Of a stretch of 64,000 nucleotides of DNA, positions 26,134 through 35,879 are shown one piece after another (position 1 is the stretch's first letter; each line of letters opens with the position of its first letter). Both the position numbers and the translations under genes were made by a program. Source of the stretch: CAWCTB01 sp963798275. GTDB taxonomy: Bacteria; Acidobacteriota; Terriglobia; Terriglobales; Acidobacteriaceae. The stretch lies in assembly GCA_963798275.1 (NCBI GenBank), contig CAWCTB010000048.1:1-64000 (forward strand), read 5' to 3'. Below the pieces are notes generated by a model. That model was not told the origin of the DNA. It was given only the letters and a program-made list of their open reading frames with translations, and did no database searches.

Positions 26134-28971
26134 GTGCCGCTCGACCTGAAGTCTACGCTGAATCTGCCCAAGACGGCTTTCCCGATGAAGGCCAATCTGC
26201 CGCAAAACGAGCCTAAAATGCTCGCCCGCTGGCAGGATATGGGGATCTATGACCGCATCCGCCAAGCGGACAAGGGCAAGCCCATCTACGTCCTGCATGA
26301 CGGGCCGCCTTATTCGAATGGCCCGATCCATCTGGGCCACGCGCTCAATAAGATACTCAAGGACTTCATCGTCAAGACCCGGACCATGAGCGGCAACGAC
26401 TCGCCCTACGTGCCGGGGTGGGACTGCCACGGACTGCCCATCGAGATCAAGGTGGACCACGATCTTGGCCGCAAGAAGCTGGAGATGGATCCACTCGAGG
26501 TCCGCGAGGCCTGCCGCGCGTACGCCCAGAAATACCTGGACCTGCAGCGCGAGCAGTTTATTCGCCTCGGGGTCTTCGGCCGCTGGGACGATCCCTACTC
26601 CACCATGTCGCCCGATTACGAGAGCTACGTGCTCCAGACGTTCTATTCGTTTTACGAGCAGGGCCTCGTCTACAAGGGACTGAAGTCCGTCTACTGGTGT
26701 GTACACGACAAGACAGCACTGGCCGAAGCCGAAGTTGAGTATGAAATGCACGCCAGCCCCAGCGTCTGGGTGCGCTATCCCCTGACCAGCGATCCCGCGA
26801 AGATCGATCCGGCACTGGCCGGCAAGGCCAACGTCGCGACCATCATCTGGACCACCACTCCCTGGACGCTGCCCGCTTCGATGGCGGTCACCTTTGCGCC
26901 CAACGCCGAGTATGTTGCCCTGGATACCGGCGAATGGATCTACATCGTCGCCAAGGAACTCGCGCAGCAAACCATCGACAAGTGCAATCTCGGCGACGCG
27001 AAGGAAATTGCGCTTTTCCCTGGCTCCAAGCTGGAATACGCCACGTTTGCGCATCCATTCCTCGATCGTTCCGTGCTGGGTGTGCTCGGCGACTACGTCA
27101 CTATGGACACCGGCACCGGTGCGGTGCATACCGCTCCCGCACACGGCGCCGACGACTTCATGACCGGCGTGAAGTACGGCATCGACCTGCGCTGCGATGT
27201 CGATGAAGGCGGCATCATCCGCACCGGCCTGCCGGAATACCAGGGCCAGCAGGTCTTCAAAGCCAATCCGCTGATTGTCGATCTTTTGAAGAGCCGCGGC
27301 GTGTTGCTCGGCTATGAAAAGATCGAGCATTCGTACCCGCATTGCTGGCGCTGTCACAACCCCATCATCTTCCGCGCCACCGAGCAGTGGTTCATCTCCA
27401 TGGAAGGCAAGCTGCAGGGCGGAACCCTGCGCAGCCGAGCTTTGGAAGAGATTCGCAAAGTGAAGTGGGACCCGGCCTGGGGCGAAGAGCGCATCTACAA
27501 CATGATCGCCACGCGGCCTGACTGGTGCATCTCGCGGCAGCGCATCTGGGGCGTGCCCATCGCCATCTTCCAGTGCGAAGGCTGCCACGAGTTTCTCAAC
27601 GACAAGGTCGCGAACCGCGCCGTGGTCGAACTGGTGCGCCGCGAAGGCACCGACGCCTGGTACAAGCATCCGGTAGAGAAAATCCTCCCCGCCGGAACCA
27701 CGTGCTCCAAATGCGGTTCCACCAAATTCCGCAAAGAGATGGATATCCTCGACGTGTGGTTCGAGTCCGGGTGCAGCCAGGCTGCGGTCCTCGGCCACGA
27801 ACTGGGATTGCCCTGGCCCGCCGATTACTACCTCGAAGGCGGCGACCAGCATCGCGGATGGTTCCACTCTTCCCTGCTCTGTGCGGTCGGCGCCAAGGGC
27901 GGCACGCCGTACCGCGGGTGCGGCACCGAAGGTTGGACGCTCGACCCGCAGGGCCGCGCCATGTCGAAATCACTCGGCAATGGCGTTGATCCCGTCGAGG
28001 TCGCCGAAAAGCTCGGCGCTGAAATCGTACGCCTCTGGGTGGCCTCAGTCGACTTTCGCGAGGACGTGATGGCCTCGGACGAGCTAATGCAGCGCATCGC
28101 CGATAGCTATCGCAAAATTCGCAACACGTTTCGTTACATCCTCAGCAACCTCGATGGATTCGACCCTGGGCGCGACAGCGTACCGTTCGCCGAGATGAAC
28201 TCGCTCGATCAGTACATCCTGTTGCGGGCTGCTGAACTCGCCGGCGACGTGCGTGAGCACTATGACGCGTTCACTTTTCATAAGGTGTATCAGCGGCTGA
28301 AGGATTTCTGTATCGTCGACCTCAGCGCCATTTACTTCGATGTGCTGAAGGACCGGCTGTACACCTCGGCTCCCCGGTCGCAGGCGCGGCGCTCGGCCCA
28401 GACTGCTCTATGGCGCCTGGGCGATGCGCTGGTCCGCCTGCTCGCGCCGATCACTAGCTTCACCGCAGAAGAGGTCTGGGGATTCTTGCCGGCGACCGCC
28501 GAACATCCGGAGAGTGTGCACCTGACGCAGTTCCCCGAGCGGCACGATTTCACTGGCGACGTTCCCGACGACCTCGATGTAAAGGGGCTCGAGTCCGATT
28601 GGGACACACTGCTGGCGGTTCGCAATGAAGCCCTGAAGGTGCTGGAGGCGGCACGCATCGAGAAGCGAATTGGCGGCAGCCTCGAAGCCCAGTTGCATCT
28701 GGCTGCGCCCGAGGCGGTGTACCCGGTGCTCGACCGCTATCGCGATCAGTTGCGCTATGTCTTCATCGTTTCCAATGTTGTGCTGGAGAAAGCGGCGGGT
28801 ACGAACGGCGACACGCCGGTTGCGATCACGGTAACCAAGGCTCCCGGCGCGAAGTGCGAGCGCTGCTGGAACTATTCGACCCATGTAGGGGAGGACCAGA
28901 GCTATCCGACCGTATGCGAACGGTGTAGTGCGGTGCTGGCCGAAATCGAGGCCACGGCGGAGGCGCATTAG
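26134..28971 (+). CDS. ileS: Isoleucyl-tRNA synthetase
   Basis: Charges tRNA-Ile with isoleucine in the cytoplasm. The 945-residue sequence has the class I HIGH motif as HLGH (66-69, in NGPIHLGHALNK), the CP1 editing region (TTPWTLPASMAV, about 239) with the downstream YVTMDTGTGAVHTAPAHG, the KMSKS motif as AMSKS (about 610), and a C-terminal zinc site CERCW ... CERC (about 908-931). This is bacterial-type IleRS with the zinc-bearing tail. The GTG at 26134 is preceded by GGAG. No frame break is seen over 2.8 kb. lspA follows on the same strand, a common pairing. Confidence 0.98.
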   Translation: MPLDLKSTLNLPKTAFPMKANLPQNEPKMLARWQDMGIYDRIRQADKGKPIYVLHDGPPYSNGPIHLGHALNKILKDFIVKTRTMSGNDSPYVPGWDCHGLPIEIKVDHDLGRKKLEMDPLEVREACRAYAQKYLDLQREQFIRLGVFGRWDDPYSTMSPDYESYVLQTFYSFYEQGLVYKGLKSVYWCVHDKTALAEAEVEYEMHASPSVWVRYPLTSDPAKIDPALAGKANVATIIWTTTPWTLPASMAVTFAPNAEYVALDTGEWIYIVAKELAQQTIDKCNLGDAKEIALFPGSKLEYATFAHPFLDRSVLGVLGDYVTMDTGTGAVHTAPAHGADDFMTGVKYGIDLRCDVDEGGIIRTGLPEYQGQQVFKANPLIVDLLKSRGVLLGYEKIEHSYPHCWRCHNPIIFRATEQWFISMEGKLQGGTLRSRALEEIRKVKWDPAWGEERIYNMIATRPDWCISRQRIWGVPIAIFQCEGCHEFLNDKVANRAVVELVRREGTDAWYKHPVEKILPAGTTCSKCGSTKFRKEMDILDVWFESGCSQAAVLGHELGLPWPADYYLEGGDQHRGWFHSSLLCAVGAKGGTPYRGCGTEGWTLDPQGRAMSKSLGNGVDPVEVAEKLGAEIVRLWVASVDFREDVMASDELMQRIADSYRKIRNTFRYILSNLDGFDPGRDSVPFAEMNSLDQYILLRAAELAGDVREHYDAFTFHKVYQRLKDFCIVDLSAIYFDVLKDRLYTSAPRSQARRSAQTALWRLGDALVRLLAPITSFTAEEVWGFLPATAEHPESVHLTQFPERHDFTGDVPDDLDVKGLESDWDTLLAVRNEALKVLEAARIEKRIGGSLEAQLHLAAPEAVYPVLDRYRDQLRYVFIVSNVVLEKAAGTNGDTPVAITVTKAPGAKCERCWNYSTHVGEDQSYPTVCERCSAVLAEIEATAEAH

Positions 28972-29089
28972 ATCCGCCGTGCTTCTTTTCTGCCCTTGCT
29001 GCGTCTAATGCGGCAACATGGATCGCGAACGACGCTTCAAAGTTTTTGATTTCAGGGGAGTAAATTTGTCCGCTGGTGCGAACTACAGT

Positions 29090-29593
29090 ATGCGCAAGTA
29101 TTTCTTCCTGATTGCCGCGGCAGTCGTGCTCCTCGATCGAGTCACCAAGTCGATTGTCGCGGCCAGCCTTCCCCTGCACGACAGCCTTACGGTCATCCCA
29201 GGCTTCTTCCACATCACCCACGTCGAGAACACGGGAGCGGCCTTCGGCCTCTTCGCGGAATCGACCGCTCAGTGGAAAGTCGGTGCGCTGGTCGGCTTTT
29301 CCCTCATCGCCTTGGTCATCGTCTCGGTTCTGCTGTGGAAGAACAGCCACGCGGTGAGCACCATGACCATCGGCCTGTCGCTCATTCTGGGCGGTGCGTT
29401 TGGCAATCTCTGGGACCGCCTGCTCGCCGGGCACGTTGTCGACTTCCTCGACTTCCACATCGGCAGTTATTACTGGCCGGCGTTCAATGTCGCCGACAGT
29501 GCCATCGTGATTGGCGCGATTCTCCTCGTGGCCGAGATTCTCTTCGCCAAGAGCAACGACCCAGTCAAACGCAACTCGCTCGAGACGCGGTGA
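29090..29593 (+). CDS. lspA: Prolipoprotein signal peptidase (signal peptidase II)
   Basis: Inner-membrane aspartic protease that removes lipoprotein signal peptides. From the ATG at 29090 (MRKYFFLIAAAVVLLDRVTK) it is 167 residues with four membrane helices. The conserved blocks are VENTGAAFGLF, GGAFGNLWDRLL and FNVADSAI, which give the two catalytic Asp residues. A longer frame from 29018 adds 24 residues and is less likely. It lies 120 bases after ileS. Lipoproteins in this window (BIG2 and PQQ-like proteins) are its probable substrates. Confidence 0.96.
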   Translation: MRKYFFLIAAAVVLLDRVTKSIVAASLPLHDSLTVIPGFFHITHVENTGAAFGLFAESTAQWKVGALVGFSLIALVIVSVLLWKNSHAVSTMTIGLSLILGGAFGNLWDRLLAGHVVDFLDFHIGSYYWPAFNVADSAIVIGAILLVAEILFAKSNDPVKRNSLETR

Positions 29594-29604
29594 TCATTGG
29601 CTGA

Positions 29605-30571
29605 CAATTCACGTCCGGCGACATCGGAGTGGACTTCGATGCGCTGCGCCGCCAGATTCCTGCCGGCCTCAACTCCTCGCTCTCCGGCTTTCCTTATTGG
29701 ACAACCGATATTGGCGGCTTCCAGGGCGGAGATCCCGATGACCCCGCCTATCGCGACGTTTTTGTACGCTGGTTCCAGTACGGAGCCTTCTGCCCCATCT
29801 TTCGCGTGCACGGCGCGCGCAAAACCAACGAGCTGTGGTCGTATGGTCCGGAAGCGCAGACGATTCTGACGCAATACGACAATCTGCGCTACCGCCTGCT
29901 TCCCTACATTTACTCGCTCGCCTGGAAGACCACGAACGAGGGATATACCCCCATGCGCGCGCTGGTCATGGACTTCCCTTCCGACCGCCACGCGCTCGAT
30001 ATCCCTGACCAGTTTCTCTACGGCCCGGCGTTGCTCATCAATCCGGTGACCCAAGCGGGAGCGACACAGCGCAGCGTCTACCTCCCTGCCAACACAACCT
30101 GGTACGACTTCTGGACGGGCGCTCAGCTTGCGGGCGGCCGTGCAATTCAGGCGAATGCGCCTTTGCTGACCATGCCAATCTATGTGCGCGCAGGCTCAAT
30201 TATCCCGATGGGCCCTCGCCTGCAGTACACGGGGGAGAAGCCTGCCGATCCCATCGAGCTTCGCGTCTATCGTGGCGCCGACAGCAACTTCACGTTGTAC
30301 GAGGATGAAGGCGATGGTTATTCGTACGAGCAGGGCCAGCACGCCACGATTCCATTCAACCTGGAACGACAGCGCCCAGACCCTGACCATCGGTGCGCGT
30401 AGCGGTTCATTCCCCGGGATGTTGACTACGCGCACCTTCAGGGTGGTGTTGGTAGGTGAGTCTCACGGTGTGGGAGAAGGCGTCACGGAGCAGTTCGACC
30501 ACGAGGTGTTGCACACGGGTAAGTCAGTGACGGAAAGTTTCGCTTCACCTGTGCTTCAAAAATCACATTAA
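29605..30571 (+). pseudogene. GH31 alpha-glycosidase remnant (C-terminal part only)
   Basis: A 3' fragment of a family 31 glycosidase (alpha-glucosidase/alpha-xylosidase type). The frame opens just after a stop at 29602 with FTSGDIGVDFDALRRQIPAG, then FPYWTTDIGGFQGG, RWFQYGAFCPIFRVHG and RLLPYIYSLAWKT, all family blocks of the C-terminal half of the barrel, followed by the beta-sandwich. The N-terminal domains, with the catalytic nucleophile region, are missing: lspA ends 12 bases earlier. One further frame change near 30360 (extra C) joins IPFN to WNDSAQTLTIGARSG, after which the reading runs to 30571. It is a remnant, not a working enzyme. Confidence 0.85.
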
Positions 30572-30700
30572 GGAAGGTCTGATTAAGTCAATGGACGGTC
30601 CCTCAGCGGCTATAATAAAGCCGCCTTCATTTTGCGGCCTTTACGGACGGCCTGAAGGCCGTCCCCTTCAAAAGACCGGGCTTAATCAGAGATTCCCTAA
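30568..30700. repeat. Short MITE-like element with 20-bp inverted ends
   Basis: TTAAGGAAGGTCTGATTAAG (30568-30587) and the complement of 30681-30700, TTAGGGAATCTCTGATTAAG, match at 17 of 20 bases. They enclose about 93 bases with no coding sequence but with an inner palindrome, GGACGGCCTGAAGGCCGTCC, near 30643. Size, terminal inverted repeats and lack of coding fit a non-autonomous transposable element. It lies directly between the GH31 remnant and the sheath gene. Confidence 0.65.
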
Positions 30701-30731
30701 CGTTTGCTGCGGCCGTTTACAGAATCCAAAG

Positions 30732-31931
30732 CTACGGGGCCGGCTTATTGGCGTCGGCCGTCCACAGGCCGATTTGGGTAACCGCAAACTCCGCCGGTTT
30801 CAATAACGCGACTCCCACCACAACTACCAGCCGCCCGTTGTCGAAATCATTCTGGGTCATCGTCGTCCGGTCGCACTTCACGAAGAACGCCTGGTCAGCC
30901 GTGATGCCCTGCAGCGCCCCACTCTTCCACTCGTTCAACAGAAAGTTGGTGATGCTGCTGCGAACGCTGGCCCAGAGCCGTTCCCCGTTGGGCTCGAAGA
31001 CGACCCATTGCAATCCTTCGTCAATCGAGCGCTCCAGGTAAATCAAGTACCGGCGGAGGTTGACGTACTTCCACTCCGGGTCCTGTGAGGTCGTCCGCCC
31101 GCCCCAGATCAAGATGCCCTGTCCGGGAAATTCGCGAATGAGATTCACACCCAGTTGGTTCAAAGCTCCCTGCTGCTGGTCGGTAAGGTTGTGGTCGAGA
31201 ACCGTAACGCCGAGCAGCGCCATGTTCTCTGGAGCTTTCGCCACCCCTCGTTCTGCGTCGTTGAGCGCGTAAGCGCCGGCAAGGTGTCCGCCGGGCGGGA
31301 CGGCTACCGTACTCTTCCCGTCTGGCCCGGTAACCTTCAACCACGGCCAGTAGTACGCCGCGTACGACGACTGCAATTTCGCCGGCGGCCCTTTTTCTGG
31401 AATTGGCGTGCGCGGCGCCTGAAGGATGACCATGCGGTCGCGACGTTTCTCGCAGTCTTGCACGAGCGCCGCGGCGATCCCGGAAATCTCGTGCTCATCC
31501 GGGCAACAGATAACCCCAACATCGATCTTCGCCGCAAGGGATTGCAGCAGCTCCGGCGCCATGGCAGCGATCGACTCCAGATCGCTGAGCTGTTGGAAGC
31601 CCTCTATCCCGACATCCGCGCCGAAGGCGGGCATCAACAGACTACCGCTGGCGACCGCACCCGCTCGCATCTCCGGCGGAACCCGCAGCACGTAGCACCT
31701 GGCGCCGCCGTTTGCGAAGAAGCCGTCGACAGCGAAGGGCAGGAAACCGTTCTCCGGAAATCCGCCAAAGGCACTTTGATATTCGCGAAAGCTGGTGATC
31801 AGGACCGGGTCGAACGGTCCGCTTTCGGCAAATCCCAAAAACGCCGCTGTGCTGACGCTAACGCCCGTGATCGAGGGTGGTTGGGTTCCACCCTCTTGCA
31901 CGTAGGCGCCCGGAACCTTGTCGTCTGGCAA
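30732..31931 (-). CDS. Contractile tail-sheath protein (phage/eCIS-type, orphan)
   Basis: A 399-residue sheath subunit of the kind in contractile phage tails and extracellular contractile injection systems. The N-terminus PGAYVQEG, the early STAAFLGFAESGPFDPVL, and the C-terminal domain with IWGGRTTSQDPEWKYVNLRR, DEGLQWVVFEPNGERLW and the following SSITNFLLNEWKSGALQG are the family's signature. The C-terminal arm needed for handshake assembly is present. No tube, baseplate, spike, AAA+ ATPase or tape-measure gene is nearby, so it is an orphan here. A lytic transglycosylase gene lies 130 bases upstream on the same strand. A complete system may be elsewhere in the genome. Confidence 0.92.
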   Translation of the reverse strand: MPDDKVPGAYVQEGGTQPPSITGVSVSTAAFLGFAESGPFDPVLITSFREYQSAFGGFPENGFLPFAVDGFFANGGARCYVLRVPPEMRAGAVASGSLLMPAFGADVGIEGFQQLSDLESIAAMAPELLQSLAAKIDVGVICCPDEHEISGIAAALVQDCEKRRDRMVILQAPRTPIPEKGPPAKLQSSYAAYYWPWLKVTGPDGKSTVAVPPGGHLAGAYALNDAERGVAKAPENMALLGVTVLDHNLTDQQQGALNQLGVNLIREFPGQGILIWGGRTTSQDPEWKYVNLRRYLIYLERSIDEGLQWVVFEPNGERLWASVRSSITNFLLNEWKSGALQGITADQAFFVKCDRTTMTQNDFDNGRLVVVVGVALLKPAEFAVTQIGLWTADANKPAP

Positions 31932-32061
31932 CGTCGCTCCTCTCCAACCTCGTGCTCAAGAAGATACTCGACTCAACCCGTGTGGTAAACCGCTGACAAA
32001 TTTCGAAATTTGGATGGGGGTTGGAGGCTGCCAGGTCGCAGCCGCGTACAGCCGCGATTGA

Positions 32062-34435
32062 TTATGGCGTCCCATACACCCGCTTGTACACCTCGGCATT
32101 GCGCACGATGGCCTGCACATACTCGCGGGTCTCGGTGAACGGGATCGACTCCACGAACTCGTCGATATCGCGATAGCTGCCGGCAGAACGCCATTCCTGT
32201 ACCCGCTCCCCGCCCGCGTTATAAGCGGCCAATGCGTACTCAACCTGCCCGCCAAACTGGTCCACCATTTTGCGGAAGTAGCGCGTCCCCAGGCGAATAT
32301 TGACAGCGGGGTCAAAGAGCGAATCGGTGTTGTAACCTTTCAGCCCGACTTCCTTGGCTTCGCCCTTTCCCGTCCGCGGCAGAAGCTGCATCAGCCCGTA
32401 AGCGTTCGCCCGCGACACGGCGCCGGGATTGAACTCCGACTCCTGCCGTATCAGCGACGCCACCAGATACGGGTCAAGTCCGCTCTCGTCGGAGTAGCGC
32501 TGCAGCGAATCCCAGTACGGCCGCGGGAACAGTCCGTGCCAATACTCCGCCGGCAGCGCATTGATTTGCATGGCGAAGTACCCCGACACGCAATGCTTCA
32601 GCGCCTGCAATGCCCGGTAAGTACTCTCCCGCGGCGGTGTACATGCGCGCGACCTCGACCATTTCCCATGACGGCCCGTCCGGAGTTCCGTTTTCCAACT
32701 CGCGCACCGCCAGGTCGAGCGCCCCGGCGTTCTCCAGGATCTTGGCCCGCTCGTAATGCAGATCGTCGTCCGGAGGCGAGGTACGCAGCGCGTCGCCGTC
32801 ATAGGATTTGGGCGACGCGATCTGTTGCAGCGCGGCCACGTTCGCCGGAGTCGTCGTTGTCATCAGCGCCAGCCGCCGCCGCGCCAGCACGCCGTAGTAA
32901 TAGTTGCGATAGCGCTCCGACAGCTTCCCGTAATACGCGCGCGCCAGCGCGTCATCATGATCGTCTTCCGCCAGGCGCGCTCGCCAGTACATGGCGTTGG
33001 GCACTTCGGCGCTTCCCGGATACAGCTCCACCTGCCGAGCGAAGGCCTTCTTCGCTTCGTCGTTACGGCCCTGGCGATATGTCAGCCAGGCATACTTCCA
33101 GTGCGCGTAGGAAGCCTTTGACCCATTGCGGGAACCGCTCCTGCAGCTCGCGGTAGTAACTCGATGGCGCCGTCGTAATCCTTACGCAAAAGGTACATGT
33201 TACCGGTTGACATCAGCGCCGATTCCAGCCACACCGAGTGCGGCACGTTGGTCCGCATGTAGGTCAGGATGCTCCTGCACCCTGGCATCATCCTGTGCGC
33301 TGCGCGCCAGCTCCAACCGCTCGATACCACTTTTCCGCCGAGGCATCGCTGCCATCGTCGGGAATGCGATCGAGCACCGCCGCCGCTTCGCGTTTCGTGT
33401 CCCGTTTTGATCAGCGCATTGGCGTAATCGATCAGCACATCCGAGCGCATGCTGGCCGGAGCGAGATCGAGCATCGCTTTATACTCTTCGGCCGCCGAAG
33501 CGTAGCGGCGTCCCTGGTAGAGCTGATCGGCGCGCTTCTGGCATGTTCGGCGTAAGGTGACGGGAGGCAGCAACTCAGCCTCGGGAATCTTCTTCAGGTC
33601 GGCCGCGGCATTGTCCGCGAGGGAGCTGGTGGCGTAGTCGTAATAGATGTGGCGCATCAGTTCCGCGCCCGCCCGGCCCTGTCCGTTCTGGCACGTATGC
33701 CTTCCCCAGGTAATACTCGGCTTCGGAACCCGAGCCGCGATACGCCTGCAACAACTTCACCGCCTCCGCCGGACGATTGCTCGCCAGCAGCGCCTTGGCA
33801 TACGCGATCATGGCGTCGTGCGCGTACAGGGAATCGGGATAGCGCGCGGCAAAATCGCGCAGATAGGTAAACGATGCCTCCGGTTGATTGCTCAACACGT
33901 AAGAGTTGCCAATGAAGAATGAGGTGTAATCACCTAGCTCCCCCATCTTCGGCGCGGCCTTCTGCATGGCCGAGATCGCCGCTGGATATTGCGCGTCAAG
34001 GTAATGCGCGTAACCGATCGCGAACCACGCCAGCGCTCCCGCTTCCGTTCCAGCATGCTTCTCGGCGTAGCTCTGCACCCCGGCGTACGCCGCCGGAGTA
34101 CGGAACTCGATCAACTGGCGCGCCATGGGGCGCAAGTCACTCGACGCCACGAAGGTTCGCTGCAGCCTCTGCGCCCGGGCCTGCGAAGCCTTCGTTCGAG
34201 GCCTACGGCTCTTGGCCGAGGCCGATTTCTTCTTGACTTGGAGGATGCCGTCTTCTCTTGCTGGTAGAGGTAGAACTGGCAGTGCGATTTCTTTGGCTTC
34301 GTTTGCGTGGTAGCAGCAGCCAGGGCAGGCAGTCCCGAGGCTTGGACCAGCAGTCAGGACAGCGAGGAAACGTGCGAGGAAGCGGCTAAAGGAACTCACT
34401 GCACACAAGTGTAGCGCGATTTTCCTGCAGCACAA
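32062..34435 (-). CDS. Soluble lytic murein transglycosylase (multiple frameshifts)
   Basis: Peptidoglycan-cleaving enzyme of the Slt70 kind. The N-terminus (34435 onward) has a hydrophobic signal-like segment, followed by a long helical, superhelix-like array (TPR-like: SEAEYYLGKAY; LYQGRRYASAAEEYKAMLDL; VPNAMYWRARLAEDDHDDAL). The C-terminal catalytic SLT domain has SLIRQESEFNPGAVSRANAY with the catalytic Glu, then GLMQLLPRTGKG and YALAAYNAGGERV. The reading changes frame at least six times (near 33700, 33410, 33290, 33167, 33110 and 32622). Either the assembly is poor here or the gene is decaying; the rest of each segment matches the family well, which favours errors. The start is uncertain. 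Confidence 0.87.
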
Positions 34436-34675
34436 TTCGTCGCTTGCATTGACGCCTCAGATTCCCCGGGTGACATCCGGCAACGCCGTCCGTCCGTACT
34501 GCATAATAGAGGCCTCCAGCGGGAAGCGCCCACTCCACCGGGCGCATCTGAAGCTGGAAGCCCCTGACAAAACGCGCAACGAACTTGATCCCTGGTTTCC
34601 TGAATCCTGCCGGTAACGGTTACAATGGCTGCGGGAATCTCTGATTTCACGTTAAAATCCTGAATCTGCATACAA

Positions 34676-35305
34676 ATGGGAACCATCCAACCAAAGGTAG
34701 AAGGGCAGGCTAGCGACGAAAGTACGCTAGTCCATGCGGCCAAGGCCGGCGACATCAGCGCTTTCGAGGAGCTGGTGAAGCGCTACGATCGCAATGTCTT
34801 TCGGATTGCGCAGCACATCACGCAGAACCGCGAAGACGCGGAAGACGTGGTGCAGGACGCCTTTTTGAAGGCGTATCAGAACCTGAAGAATTTTCAGGAG
34901 CAGTCCAAGTTTTATACCTGGCTGGTCCGGATTGCGGTGAACGAAGCGCTGATGCGCCTGCGCCGCCGCCGTCCCGAGCGCATGGTTTCGCTGGATGAGG
35001 ACATCAAGACGGAAGAGGACTCCATGCCGCGCGAAGTCGCGGATTGGTCTCCCAATCCGGAACAGCTTTATGGCCAGGGTGAGTTGAAAGAGATCCTGAG
35101 CAAAACGATTCAGGGATTGCCGCCCAGTTTTCGGACGGTCTTTGTTCTGCGCGATGTGGAAGGTCTCTCGACCGAAGAGACTGCCGATGCGTTGGACTTG
35201 AGTATTCCGGCTGTGAAGTCTCGCTTGCTTCGCGCCCGGTTGCAACTGCGCGAGCGGTTGAGTAAGTACTTCAAAAATCGTGTTGGTGGAGATGGCAAAC
35301 AGTGA
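34676..35305 (+). CDS. ECF-type RNA polymerase sigma factor
   Basis: A 209-residue extracytoplasmic-function sigma factor. Region 2 is DAEDVVQDAFLKAYQNLKNF with the AFEELVKRYDRNVFRIA start, and region 4 contains TEETADALDLSIPAVKSRL followed by LRARLQLRERL. The linker between the two (about residues 110-135) is acidic. It directs RNA polymerase to a stress regulon. The next gene overlaps its stop and encodes a zinc-binding anti-sigma, so the pair is self-contained. The ATG at 34676 has no strong ribosome site. Confidence 0.96.
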   Translation: MGTIQPKVEGQASDESTLVHAAKAGDISAFEELVKRYDRNVFRIAQHITQNREDAEDVVQDAFLKAYQNLKNFQEQSKFYTWLVRIAVNEALMRLRRRRPERMVSLDEDIKTEEDSMPREVADWSPNPEQLYGQGELKEILSKTIQGLPPSFRTVFVLRDVEGLSTEETADALDLSIPAVKSRLLRARLQLRERLSKYFKNRVGGDGKQ

Positions 35306-35568
35306 CTTGCTCTGAGTTTCTTAAGGAGCTAACCGACTACCTCGATAACACCATGGACGCCCAAACCAAGGCCGAGTTGGAAGATCATCTTCAGTGGTGC
35401 CACAACTGCTACGTCGTCTGCAACACGACGAAGATGACCATCGAGATCTACCGCGACTCGAATCTCTACGAACTGCCCGATGACCTTCGTGGCAAGTCTG
35501 CGCTCAGCCATTCTGACAAAGTGTCAGTGCTCCAAGGAGTCCACCTAGCACCGGCCGTCTTATCGTGA
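35302..35568 (+). CDS. Soluble zinc-binding (ZAS-type) anti-sigma factor
   Basis: An 88-residue protein starting at the GTG at 35302, inside the sigma gene's end (GTGA overlap). Cys3, His29, Cys33 and Cys36 form the pattern Cys-x25-His-x3-Cys-x2-Cys, the ZAS/zf-HC2 motif (HLQWCHNCYVVC). The middle helix sits on sigma region 4 in known structures. No membrane helix is present, in contrast to the many membrane-bound anti-sigmas, so it should be cytoplasmic like RsrA or ChrR. Members with this motif can release sigma when the zinc thiolates are oxidised; whether this one does is inference. Confidence 0.88.
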   Translation: MTCSEFLKELTDYLDNTMDAQTKAELEDHLQWCHNCYVVCNTTKMTIEIYRDSNLYELPDDLRGKSALSHSDKVSVLQGVHLAPAVLS

Positions 35569-35879
35569 AGCGCGGCGCTCCTCGCGCCGCTTGGTTTGCC
35601 TTTCCCGATCCTTTTCTCCGGGTTCTCGGAATCGCCAGTTTCGTGAGTGGTCGAGCTTCTTTTGCAGGCTTCTTTCCCCTCAAAGTGAGCAAGTCGAGGG
35701 CCGAAATGACCCCGGCGAGTGACGAGAGCTGCCTAGGGAAAGACATTTCAAGGTATAATCTGTCATCGCCAGAGCGGGCTTGTGTCCGGACTCCCAGCCG
35801 TCTTCAAGCCGATTACTGACGCGATACCGCCGCAGGCCAGTTGCCCAAGCAGATCTACGAGTTCCAGGACACGTGGAAA

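Noticed and set aside
26098..27867. Long open frame (589 codons) on the minus strand
   Set aside because: It lies wholly antisense to ileS, whose motifs are unmistakable; it is a GC-rich shadow frame.
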